Shown: one piece after another, positions 55,921 to 64,000 of the stretch
Layout of the letters: every line of letters starts with the position of its first letter
Numbering within the stretch: position 1 is the first letter of the stretch
Assembly: GCA_031315915.1 (NCBI GenBank)
Contig: JALDRK010000001.1
Coordinates: 124,001-188,000, forward strand
Length of the DNA: 64,000 nucleotides
Source: Nitrospirales bacterium
GTDB taxonomy: Bacteria > Nitrospirota > Nitrospiria > Nitrospirales > UBA8639
Direction: 5' to 3'
The notes under the pieces: model-generated
Databases searched by the model: none
What the model saw: the letters and a program-made list of their open reading frames with translations, nothing else
Told to the model about the DNA's origin: nothing
Translations under genes and position numbers: made by a program

Positions 55921-58143
55921 TCAGGATTGTGGATTGGGAAATTCAGGATTGGGAGCACCAAGCTTTGCAGAAACCGACGTTTCAAGGACCGCTGAGGAAG
56001 CCCCCCCTTCAAATGGCACAGATCCAACAGACAGATGGATTTGAAATCCCCAGATAACGGCTCCTGCGGCCAATATTCTGAAATCGGCTGAATATTCCCG
56101 TAGGATTCTACTACTGACAATCAGGCCTTGAAAGAGAGAAGGATTCGTCAAATTTTCCAAAGTCTCCTCCCAAATCTCCCCTTCAAAAGATAAAGAGGAG
56201 AGTGAAACCACGGCAGCTTCCCCCTTCCACGCAATACGAAGTTCGATTCCTCTTTTTTCGGATATTCGTGTTTCATTCAAGATATCGACTTGCAACGTGC
56301 CTGACGTATCATGTTTATTCTTCAATAAGAACAGCAATCCATTAAAAACCGCCTGGATCAGTCCCTGCCGATCGATCATGACCTTAGGAATAGGAGAAAC
56401 ATAATTTTTCTCCACCATCACAGCATGATATATCGGGTTATGAGCAAAGAATAACAAGCACGAATCAATCACTTCCTCAACACACACAGGGGTGGGAAAG
56501 GCATGCGATACTTGCGTGACAAACCCTCGAATTTCCTTTGAAAGTTGCTCCAAATTGGCAAGATCTTGTTCCACAACATTTTTCAATCGCCCAACAAATT
56601 CAGAGCTATCCCTTCTCATACCGGCCATCTGAACAAAGGCCTTCATCGATCCCAATGGGTAATCTAATTCGCGAGTCAAGCCATTGGTCATAATCTCTAA
56701 AGACCGAATTCGGTCAGCCTGACAGAGTAATTTCTGTGATCGAAGGACCTCATCACGCAGGACAGCATTTTCCAATGCCAAGGTAGCTTCCTGGATAATC
56801 GTATTCCAAACAACCTCTCCGCCTAAAATGTGGAAAAATTCTCGATCTATCGGTCCGATCACCAAAAATCCCAGAAGGTTGTTATTACTAAAAAACGGAA
56901 AACACCATTCTATCTCCCATTCCTCAAACTGTCTGGCAATATCATGTTCCCATTGATCCGATGCACAACTCCTTTTCAGCTCTTCCAATGAAACCCGATT
57001 CTGATGAAACATTAACATTTGGGGCAAATCGTCAGAGAATGCGCATCCCTGCTCCAAAGCAGGATGGTTTTCCGGAAAACCAAAACTTGAGACGACATGG
57101 TAATGGTTATCGTGATGCTTCAATACAAAAACGGCGGCCTGAGACGCCCCTATTCCCTTACCCAGCGTCTCAAGTATTCCTGTTCCTAATTGATCCAGGC
57201 TTTGAAGGTTCGAAACTTTAGAAGAGAATTTATTGATATTATGAACCTTAAGTTCCCTGCCTTTCAAAATTGTCCTGGCTAAGGCTCCCTTGGAACCGAC
57301 TTTCATATGATAGGCTCCCACTAAAGTAAAAATATGAGCCATCAGTTGTATCAAGGAAAACCGAAGATTAATGGATCCTAAAAATGACTTTTGCGCTAGA
57401 AGCAAAACGGGATAGACCGGCTGGGAAATCAATAATAGAAGAGTAAAATACGACAAGCCCCTTTCCACATAAACTGAAAAGTCCAGCCAGTGGAACCGTA
57501 ATAAGGCATAAGCCACAAGCGAAATATAGAGAGTAAACCCTACCGTGCCATAGGGAAGAATTTCAATGCCATACCAGAGGGGAAAATTGGTTGCACCCCC
57601 AAGAAAACCTATCCCTGACCCCACCATGATGTTAAGAATCTGCCTTCGACGAATGCCTTTTTCTTCTTTATAGGCTCGAAACAGGAACCATTCCGTGAGT
57701 ATCACCAGCCCAAACCACCACACTAAACAAATATGGAAACCGAAACCCGGAATACCCCAATAGGGAAAAATTGAAATCGCGTGAACATCTTTGACGAAAT
57801 ACGGGGTAAAATCCAAAATTAAAAATACGATACCGATAAGGTAGTTTGCTTTAATAATGGATTGAAAAACGTCGTAGGTTTTTAATAAATACGTGACATG
57901 ATGTAAAAAGGCGATGGGAATAAAAATGGCCCCAGCCATAAGAAGGCGGAGTAAATACAGTGCGACCACTTCGGTGGAAGCCAGTTGCCATGCGAAATAT
58001 CCAAAACTCCAAACGGCAGTGGAAATCCCTACTAATCCAAAACTCCAATGTCGTGGGTCTTCAGGAGCCCGAAAATAGATAAAAACGGTGAGACCAAGGG
58101 CGGCAAGCCCATTAAGCAGTCCACTAAGAGCAAAAAGTTCCAC
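55921..58143 (-). CDS. PrsK-like membrane sensor with degenerate kinase core
   Basis: 740 residues. The first about 275 are seven or more membrane helices (LNGLAALGLTVFIYF...), like the PEP-CTERM-linked kinase PrsK. A GAF domain follows (about 300-460). The dimerisation region reads MTNGLTRELDYPLGSM where active kinases have G.aHE..NPL: the phospho-accepting His is Arg. The N box is QAVFNGLLFLLKN, with no normal N..NA, and glycine-rich ATP-lid motifs are not readable in about 600-700. It is therefore probably a pseudokinase, working as a partner or sensor only. No PEP-CTERM genes are in the window. Confidence 0.78.
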   Translation of the reverse strand: MELFALSGLLNGLAALGLTVFIYFRAPEDPRHWSFGLVGISTAVWSFGYFAWQLASTEVVALYLLRLLMAGAIFIPIAFLHHVTYLLKTYDVFQSIIKANYLIGIVFLILDFTPYFVKDVHAISIFPYWGIPGFGFHICLVWWFGLVILTEWFLFRAYKEEKGIRRRQILNIMVGSGIGFLGGATNFPLWYGIEILPYGTVGFTLYISLVAYALLRFHWLDFSVYVERGLSYFTLLLLISQPVYPVLLLAQKSFLGSINLRFSLIQLMAHIFTLVGAYHMKVGSKGALARTILKGRELKVHNINKFSSKVSNLQSLDQLGTGILETLGKGIGASQAAVFVLKHHDNHYHVVSSFGFPENHPALEQGCAFSDDLPQMLMFHQNRVSLEELKRSCASDQWEHDIARQFEEWEIEWCFPFFSNNNLLGFLVIGPIDREFFHILGGEVVWNTIIQEATLALENAVLRDEVLRSQKLLCQADRIRSLEIMTNGLTRELDYPLGSMKAFVQMAGMRRDSSEFVGRLKNVVEQDLANLEQLSKEIRGFVTQVSHAFPTPVCVEEVIDSCLLFFAHNPIYHAVMVEKNYVSPIPKVMIDRQGLIQAVFNGLLFLLKNKHDTSGTLQVDILNETRISEKRGIELRIAWKGEAAVVSLSSLSFEGEIWEETLENLTNPSLFQGLIVSSRILREYSADFRILAAGAVIWGFQIHLSVGSVPFEGGASSAVLETSVSAKLGAPNPEFPNPQS

Positions 58144-58411
58144 TAGAAGAATTTTAGATTTGAGGGTAGGCTATGGCGAAAACATGTAGGTCCTTGGCCC
58201 TCAAACTCCGCACAAGTTATAAGGGGGTCACCAAGATGGTTAACAGTACGCTGAAATCACAAAATGGTCAAGTATTTTGTGATTGGAAGAGAAAAAAGAC
58301 AGGTATTTTTGAGGTGCCACCGATCGTGCGACAGCCCCTTCCTTTCCTTGACATTGATGGAGGCAGACAAACGACAGGATTAACTTCTAAGCAAGAATCA
58401 CCTTGCTCTAC

Positions 58412-59140
58412 TCACTCCGCAAGAATCAATTGAATGGACAAATCCTTCAAATTGGAGACAACAGCATTGCAAGTGCGCTCCTCATTTTTATGAGTACGAT
58501 CCAAATGAAACGCATGAAGACCCGCACTTAGCGCTCCCTCAAAATCTTCCCGCTTATGATCCCCAACGTGAACAGCTTCCTGTGGTAATACGCAATGTTG
58601 ATCCAAGGCATATTGGAAAATTCTTGGGGACGGTTTGGCGGCTCCGGCCAAACTTGAAATGGTCAAGGTATCAAAGAAATCGCCTAATTCCAAAGCCCGT
58701 ATAATCTGAAAAAACCGGGTATCAAAATTAGAAATAACGCCCAACTCAAACCCCCTCCGCTTCAATTCAGTCAATACGCCAACCGTTTCAGGATAAATGT
58801 CCCAATGCCGGGCAGATGTAAAAGCTTCGAAGACTTCATCGAAATATTCATCAAATCCTTCAAACATCCCAACCCGGTAAAAGACGGCATGGACCACATC
58901 AAACCACCATAATCGTTCACATTGCTTCAGCTTTTCAGGACCCTCTACGGCAAAAACTGGAGGAGGCATTTTTTGAAACACATCTCTAAAGGCCGAATTA
59001 ATGGCCTCTTCCATGGCAGGGGAATCATCCACACCATACTTTTGTGCATAGTGTAAATATATGGTTCCGACCGATCCCTTCACATCAAAAAGGGTGCCTA
59101 CAGCATCAAAAAATACAGTTTTAACGGGAATAGGACTCAT
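58412..59140 (-). CDS. HAD-superfamily hydrolase, REG-2/HDHD3-like
   Basis: 242 residues. Motif I KTVFFDAVGTLFDVKG holds the nucleophile Asp; the second Asp of DxD is Val, as in REG-2-like HADs. A helical cap (about 25-105) follows, then motif II ELGVISNFDTRF (about 134-145), Lys in GAAKPSPRIFQYAL (about 171) and motif IV VHVGDHKREDFEGALSAG. It would dephosphorylate a small metabolite; substrate unknown. It overlaps a plus-strand frame at 58173-58433 that is probably not real. Confidence 0.85.
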   Translation of the reverse strand: MSPIPVKTVFFDAVGTLFDVKGSVGTIYLHYAQKYGVDDSPAMEEAINSAFRDVFQKMPPPVFAVEGPEKLKQCERLWWFDVVHAVFYRVGMFEGFDEYFDEVFEAFTSARHWDIYPETVGVLTELKRRGFELGVISNFDTRFFQIIRALELGDFFDTLTISSLAGAAKPSPRIFQYALDQHCVLPQEAVHVGDHKREDFEGALSAGLHAFHLDRTHKNEERTCNAVVSNLKDLSIQLILAE

Positions 59141-59335
59141 GAGACAGGCCGCTCACATCAGATTAACTAAAGTCCTTATCGGACTTACCCAATCTCATGG
59201 CCCCAAATTGAAATAAGTAAAATTCGGATTATTCAGAATGTGGTTGCACAGTGAACGGTGATAATGAGAAGGAAAATGCAAGAGAAGACACACTCATACT
59301 ACACTCATCAGAGGGCATGGAATTTATTTGATAGG

Positions 59336-59443
59336 CTATTTTTTACTTTTTGACCGTCGGGACGTTTCCAATTTTTTTATGCGTTCTTGATTCTTCCTGT
59401 GCTTCCGGCGTAATTCCCGATCTTTTTCCCTACCACGTGGCAT
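59336..59443 (-). CDS. 35-residue highly basic protein
   Basis: Short minus-strand frame I read directly: MPRGREKDRELRRKHRKNQE, then RIKKLETSRRSKSKK. It is almost all Arg, Lys, Glu and Gln and predicted helical. An AAGGAG ribosome site stands 7 bases before the ATG, stronger than most genes here, which supports translation. Similar very basic small proteins are seen as nucleic-acid or ribosome binders; I know no proven function. It lies alone between the HAD gene and valS. Confidence 0.65.
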   Translation of the reverse strand: MPRGREKDRELRRKHRKNQERIKKLETSRRSKSKK

Positions 59444-59592
59444 ACACAACTCCTTGATAATGAGACACTCAATAATAGCAAAGCAGATTTTTAGCATATT
59501 CTCCGTAGTGGAACAAGTAAGGCACCACGGTATTGCAGGACCATAGTCCGCATGCTACCATCGACCCGCCATTTTTAAGCATCTCTTCCGGC

Positions 59593-60387
59593 ATGTCCCA
59601 GTCCCCATTAGATAAAACCTATAACCCGACCCAGGTAGAGACCCGGTGGGGAAGCTACTGGATTGAACACCAGCTCTTCCAACCTTCAGCATCGACCTCC
59701 GACACCCACTATTCCATCGTCATTCCACCTCCCAATGTCACGGGCTCCCTCCACATTGGTCACGCCCTGAACAATACCCTCCAAGACATCCTCATCAGAT
59801 GGCGCCGCATGCAAGGATATCGAACCCGTTGGGTTCCGGGCACCGATCATGCGGGCATTGCCACCCAAAACGTCGTAGAACGCCAACTAAAACAGGAAGG
59901 CACCTCACGAGAGACTTTGGGCCGGGAAGGATTCATCCAGCGGGTTTGGGAATGGCGACAACAATCCGGAGATACCATTATCGGACAATTAAAGCAGTTA
60001 GGCGCTTCCTGCGACTGGAGCCGAATTTTCTTCACCATGGATCAGGATTTATCCATCGCTGTCCGGGAAGTGTTTGTTCAGCTCTACCAGGAAGACCTCA
60101 TTTATCGAGGGGAACGCCTGATCAATTGGTGTCCACGGTGCCTCACTGCCCTCTCGGACATTGAAGTCGAACACGAACAAATTAAAGGAAAACTTTACTA
60201 TATTCGTTATCCCTTCACGGATCGTTCCGACCGTCATTTAGTGGTAGCCACAACACGGCCTGAAACGCTCCTAGGGGATACGGCAGTGGCCGTTCATCCG
60301 GAAGATTCACGTTACCAGCAATTCGGAGTGTCGGTGGATCTCCCCCTGACCATCCGGAAGATTCTACAGTCGGAGATTCCATTTTGA
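59593..60387 (+). CDS. valS: Valyl-tRNA synthetase, N-terminal part
   Basis: Charges tRNA-Val. About 264 codons in frame from ATG 59593 ([12 protein letters not shown]). Class I HIGH motif in [17 protein letters not shown] (about 47-63), [18 protein letters not shown], and the editing-domain entry [20 protein letters not shown] near the end. The frame stops at 60387 within the editing domain, followed by a broken middle and an intact C-terminus. An upstream TTG at 59533 is less likely as a start. Confidence 0.92.
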   Translation: MSQSPLDKTYNPTQVETRWGSYWIEHQLFQPSASTSDTHYSIVIPPPNVTGSLHIGHALNNTLQDILIRWRRMQGYRTRWVPGTDHAGIATQNVVERQLKQEGTSRETLGREGFIQRVWEWRQQSGDTIIGQLKQLGASCDWSRIFFTMDQDLSIAVREVFVQLYQEDLIYRGERLINWCPRCLTALSDIEVEHEQIKGKLYYIRYPFTDRSDRHLVVATTRPETLLGDTAVAVHPEDSRYQQFGVSVDLPLTIRKILQSEIPF

Positions 60388-61717
60388 AGGATCGACTTGG
60401 GACCGGCGGTCGGCATCACCTGGTTCGCGACTTTAATGACTTTGAAGCAGGAGAACGTCATCATCTTCCTTGCTGCCTCTTCTGACCATCAGGGACGAAT
60501 GTTCCATTAGGGCTTCACTGCGAGTCGAAGCAAGTCTCAGGCAAACTTTGCAGGGTCAAACCGCACAGCGCGGCCAATCGTATCAACATTCGGAAGACAA
60601 AGAATATCTGCTAAAAGCCGAAGACCATCAAATGGCCGTGGAAAACGTTATCGCTGTAAAACCACGGTTGAGCCCTATCTCTCCCCACAATGGTTCGGTC
60701 AAGATTCAGCCATTGGCCGACCCTGTAGCGATTGAAGCAGTGTGAACGAGAAAATTCGCATCCATCCGGAAGGCTGGAAAAATAACTACCTGGGCTGGAT
60801 GAAGCAGATCAAGGATTGGTGCATTTCGCGCCAAATCTGTAATACCAAATTCCCGCCTGGTACGTTTAATCGCAACAAGGACCACCTCTGGAAAGTGGAT
60901 ATCGGGGTGGGGCTACAGCCGAAGGCGGACCTGTCGGCGATTACGAAAAAATGAGTTGCCTCATTTCATCAGGAAGCGGTTCCGACGTTTCCAGATCCGC
61001 ACTCTTCAACATGTCCTACCTGTGTGGCGGGACAAATTTCATCCAAGATCCCGATGTGCTGGATACCTGGTTTTCTTCCGCCCTGTGGCCCTTCTCGACT
61101 CTGGGTTGGCCCAACGATCAAGAGACTTTGGAGAAATTTTACCCCACATCGACGCTGGTCACCGGCCTCGACATCTTATTTTTCTGGGTAGCCCGCATGA
61201 TCATGATGGGCATGAAATTTACCGGCCAGGTCCCGTTTCAGATGTCTGATATCCATGTTGGTTCGTGACGCCGAAGGCCAAAAAATGAGTAAATCCAAGC
61301 GGGCAATGTTATTGACCCCTTGAATCCAAAATGCTCAATACGGGACGGACGCCTTGCGATTTACTCTCACGTCCATGGCTTCCCTCAGGTCGGGATATCA
61401 GGCTGGCGGAAGAACGAATTGAAGGCTATCGTAATTTTGTGACAAAGATCTGGAATGCGCCCGTTTAATCCAGTCACACCATCGAAGGAAACAAACTTTA
61501 CCCCTGTCCCAGCGGTCCCCGCCGGACCGTTGACCAGCAGGCTCAATCAGACTATCAAGGCGGTCAATAAATCATTAGGAAGATTTTCGGTTCGACCAGG
61601 CCGCCTCCCATCTCTATCAGTTTCTCTGGTGATGAATACTGTGATTGGTATCTTGAATTCGCCAAACCCAGCCTTCAAACACCCGACCATCCTGAGGCCC
61701 AATCCACGCGTCAAACC
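60388..61717 (+). pseudogene. valS: Frame-broken middle of valS (editing domain, catalytic core, KMSKS)
   Basis: The three plus frames together spell a valyl-tRNA synthetase: DFNDFEAGERHHLP (about 60430), [13 protein letters not shown] (60790), [20 protein letters not shown] (61052), [14 protein letters not shown] (61180), [14 protein letters not shown] (61260) and [20 protein letters not shown] (61390). Frame changes occur at roughly every 40-200 bp, with some substitutions. The KMSKS motif itself is still readable. Parts such as the strand before DFND are scrambled. Both ends continue in good frames. Confidence 0.8.
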
Positions 61718-62353
61718 ATGTTAGAGTCATTTGAAATCATTCAACGGTTGCTCCACCCGATTATGCCGTTTATTACGGAAGAACTGTGGCAGACCTTCCC
61801 GCATCAAGGTCGATCCATCGTAACCCAACCCTTTCCAATCGAACACGCCGATTGGGTGGACCAGGAAGCTGAAAAGGGCATTCAACTTCTGCAAACCTTT
61901 GTCACGACAGCACGAACAAGCCGAGCCATGCTCGGACTATCCCCTTCCGGGTCCCTGCCCGTTTGGGGCAACATCGGGACTTCCTCTGGGTCGAGCTGGC
62001 TTCCTGACTTGATTCCCCACCTGGAATTTTTACTCCGTTCGACGGTCCATCTAGAACCACGGGAGAATTGGCCAAAAACCCACATGCTCACGCTTGTTTC
62101 TGGGTCACTCACTGTCGGAACGCCGGTGGAATCTCATATCGATTTGGCTGAGGTTCTCAAAAAAATTCACAAGCAACAAACCGAAAAGGAAAAAGAACAC
62201 TCCAGGCTCCAGGGGCGACTTGCCTCAAGTGATTTCCGTGAAAAAGCTGAACCTGCCGTCATTAAAGATTCCGAGGATCGCTTGGCCACAATCCGACAGG
62301 AATTGGAAGTCCTCACCAGCACACATCAACAACTGACTACCATGTTATCCTAA
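61718..62353 (+). CDS. valS: Valyl-tRNA synthetase, C-terminal part (anticodon and coiled-coil domain)
   Basis: About 211 codons. The anticodon-binding domain is shown by FEIIQRLLHPIMPFITEELW and the following QTFPHQG, and the end by the valS-specific coiled coil that closes the protein (KKIHKQQTEKEKEHSRLQGR; ASSDFREKAEPAVI). The frame ends with TAA at 62353, sharing one base with the nadC ATG (TAATG). The ATG at 61718 is internal, not a real start. Combined with the N-terminal frame the gene would be of normal size. Confidence 0.85.
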   Translation: MLESFEIIQRLLHPIMPFITEELWQTFPHQGRSIVTQPFPIEHADWVDQEAEKGIQLLQTFVTTARTSRAMLGLSPSGSLPVWGNIGTSSGSSWLPDLIPHLEFLLRSTVHLEPRENWPKTHMLTLVSGSLTVGTPVESHIDLAEVLKKIHKQQTEKEKEHSRLQGRLASSDFREKAEPAVIKDSEDRLATIRQELEVLTSTHQQLTTMLS

Positions 62354-63273
62354 TGGCTAGAACAAACTCGGTCTTTCCTCCTCCTTTTCAAGCTCTTCAA
62401 CAAATTGTCCGTACAGCCTTGGCAGAAGACCTTTCCGGCGGCGACATCACGTCAAATCTCATAATCGACGATTCGTTTCAAGCACATGCTCGCATTACCG
62501 CCAAACAACCCCTGGTTGTCGCCGGAATCCTAGTGGCTCAAGAAACCTTTAGGCAGGTGGACCCCACCCTTCAAGTCACCATATACCAAAAGGACGGCCA
62601 ATGGATGCCCAAAGCCGGCACCGTTATGACGATTTCCGGACAGGCTCGCTCATTGCTCAAGGGTGAACGCGTGGCCCTAAATTTCCTCCAACGCCTTTCA
62701 GGAATCAGTACACTCACGCACCGTTGTTGTCAGGCCATCAAAGGATCATCCCCCATCCTGACCGACACGCGAAAAACCACTCCTGGGCTTCGAATTTTGG
62801 AAAAATGGGCCGTTCGTTTGGGAGGAGGCCATAATCATCGCTCTGCGCTCCATGATGGGATCCTGATTAAAGACAACCACCTGGCCATTTTGGACGCTCA
62901 CCATATCGGGATTACCCAGGCTTGCCTTCGGGCCAAAGCCCACGCTCCACACGGGCTGAAAATATGCGTGGAAGTTGAGAATCTCAAGCAGGTAAACCAA
63001 GCGATTCTCGGCAAGGCCGATATCATTCTCCTCGATAACATGTCCCCGACCCAAGTAAGACAAGCCATCGCAAAAATTAAGGGACGGGCCATTACTGAAG
63101 TATCCGGAGGCATTACCTTGGACAACCTCCGTGATATGGCCCATGCCCAGCCTGATTATATTTCCATGGGAGTTTTAACCCATTCAGCTCCTTCTATGGA
63201 TTTTACGATGGAGATTTCTCCCCCGTCCCATAAACGTCGACCAGCCAACCTCAAACGCGCCTCTACCAGATAA
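62353..63273 (+). CDS. nadC: Nicotinate-nucleotide pyrophosphorylase (quinolinate phosphoribosyltransferase)
   Basis: Converts quinolinate and PRPP to nicotinate mononucleotide in NAD synthesis. 306 residues. N-terminal LAEDLSGGDITSNLI (about 21-35), then GERVALNFLQRLSGIST (about 97-113), TDTRKTTPGLRILEKWAV and the PRPP-site RLGGGHNHRSALHDGILIKD (about 155-174); ends with ITEVSGGITLDNLRDMA and YISMGVLTHSAP. Coupled to valS by TAATG and followed 5 bp later by birA. Intact, in contrast to its upstream neighbour. Confidence 0.96.
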   Translation: MARTNSVFPPPFQALQQIVRTALAEDLSGGDITSNLIIDDSFQAHARITAKQPLVVAGILVAQETFRQVDPTLQVTIYQKDGQWMPKAGTVMTISGQARSLLKGERVALNFLQRLSGISTLTHRCCQAIKGSSPILTDTRKTTPGLRILEKWAVRLGGGHNHRSALHDGILIKDNHLAILDAHHIGITQACLRAKAHAPHGLKICVEVENLKQVNQAILGKADIILLDNMSPTQVRQAIAKIKGRAITEVSGGITLDNLRDMAHAQPDYISMGVLTHSAPSMDFTMEISPPSHKRRPANLKRASTR

Positions 63274-63278
63274 TCCCG

Positions 63279-64000
63279 GTGTTTCCCTCTGCTCAATTGG
63301 CCTCCACGTTTCCCTCCAAACAATTAGGGACCACCCTCTTCGCCTTTGATGACCTTTCCAGTACCAATACCTTTGCCCTTGAGCTCATCCGTAAAAACCC
63401 CCAGGACGGTACCTTGATTTTCGCCAATCGCCAGACAGATGGGCGAGGAAGATTAGATCGCAATTGGTTTTCTCCACCTGATCGGAATATTTATGCGTCT
63501 TTGATCAAAAGATTACCGTGCATCACACCGATTCAGGATGCGGGTTGGGTTCCATTGCTGGCCGGATTAGCCATTGTTCAGGCCATTGAAGAGTCCGCAG
63601 ACCAATCCCTGGTCTTGAAATGGCCCAATGATATACTCATGCGGGAAAAAAAATTAGGCGGGATTCTTTGTGAAACGGCCACGGATTTCGAGGGAACGCG
63701 TTGGGTCGTTATCGGGTTTGGAATCAATGTCAATCAGGCCAAGATTTCGCTTCCGTTTGAACTCCAGGAAACAGTCACGTCTCTGCAACAGGAGAGCGGT
63801 CGCCAGTGGGACAGACTGTCCCTGCTTCAGGGAATGGCCTCATCGGTGGAAAGCATTTTTTCGGACTCAGCCTTCAACAACCTGCCCGCATGGAAAAATG
63901 CCTACCAGGCTCGGTGCAGCACGATTGGACAGACAATCCAGGTCAAATTTCCCGATGGATCGATTCTGACCGGTATTGCGCAGTCTATTGGAGAGCAGGG
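63279..64000 (+). CDS. birA: Biotin-[acetyl-CoA-carboxylase] ligase, cut by window edge
   Basis: Attaches biotin to carboxylases. I read the frame from GTG 63279 (no ATG is available early): FAFDDLSSTNTFALELI, then ANRQTDGRGRLDRNWFSPP (GRGR biotinyl-adenylate loop), LVLKWPNDILMREKKLGGIL (KWPNDI) and VVIGFGINVNQ. About 240 codons are present and it runs off the right edge near the C-terminal domain. No N-terminal DNA-binding domain precedes the catalytic part, so it is the non-repressor type. Confidence 0.92.
   Translation, partial: MFPSAQLASTFPSKQLGTTLFAFDDLSSTNTFALELIRKNPQDGTLIFANRQTDGRGRLDRNWFSPPDRNIYASLIKRLPCITPIQDAGWVPLLAGLAIVQAIEESADQSLVLKWPNDILMREKKLGGILCETATDFEGTRWVVIGFGINVNQAKISLPFELQETVTSLQQESGRQWDRLSLLQGMASSVESIFSDSAFNNLPAWKNAYQARCSTIGQTIQVKFPDGSILTGIAQSIGEQ

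Noticed and set aside
58173-58433. 86-codon plus-strand frame starting MAKTCRSLALKLRT
   Set aside because: It overlaps the end of the HAD gene, has no family resemblance, and its composition is not protein-like in the second half.

Overview
The window looks like a chromosomal segment of a Gram-negative, free-living bacterium. It has lipoproteins, a TonB-dependent receptor, OmpA-type and Flp pilin proteins, B12 enzymes and many PAS sensor kinases. By overall gene style I would guess Nitrospirota (a Nitrospira relative of moderate GC), but no marker gene here proves that. I see no rRNA, tRNA or CRISPR array by eye.

Layout. 1-7.4 kb: a minus-strand glycoside-uptake operon (solute-binding lipoprotein, two ABC permeases, a discoidin/six-hairpin glycosidase broken by a frameshift, and a GH1 beta-glucosidase cut by the window edge). 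It looks more GC-rich than the rest (38/60 in the line at 601 against 29/60 in the line at 33001). 7.5-9.6 kb: a junk boundary with a RAYT transposase remnant, hairpins, a DUF2971 gene and a decayed DUF433/DUF5615 toxin-antitoxin pair. 9.6-21.3 kb: carbon and aromatic metabolism (phosphatase-phosphofructokinase fusion, pyk, DAHP synthase) mixed with small signalling, flagellar and exported proteins. 21.3-31.9 kb: a metal-flavoured section with a Fur-family repressor and MerC, and a TonB receptor operon; both promoters carry the same TTGCAA-N5-TTGCAA site. 32-45 kb: ferredoxin, moaB, PhzF, three radical SAM genes (two are tandem B12-binding paralogues) and metH. 45-51 kb: exported small proteins, a haem-oxygenase-like diiron protein, a PolB-like exonuclease and a coupled mutY-NUDIX pair. 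52-59 kb: a methyltransferase, a hybrid sensor kinase, a kinase-like protein that has lost its histidine, and a HAD hydrolase. 59.5-64 kb: valS-nadC-birA.

The most striking whole-window pattern is that reading-frame damage is not spread evenly. Two patches (about 39.86-41.93 kb and 60.39-61.72 kb) hold many small indels inside genes that should be essential or nearly so (metH activation domain, valS core), while neighbouring multi-kilobase genes are intact. Part of it can be repaired by lengthening homopolymers by one base. Local sequence error is therefore the first explanation and gene decay the second. The best biological leads are the shared operator linking the Fur-family gene to the TonB operon, the split MutY/NUDIX pair, the kinase without its histidine, and the J-like protein without HPD beside the radical SAM cluster.
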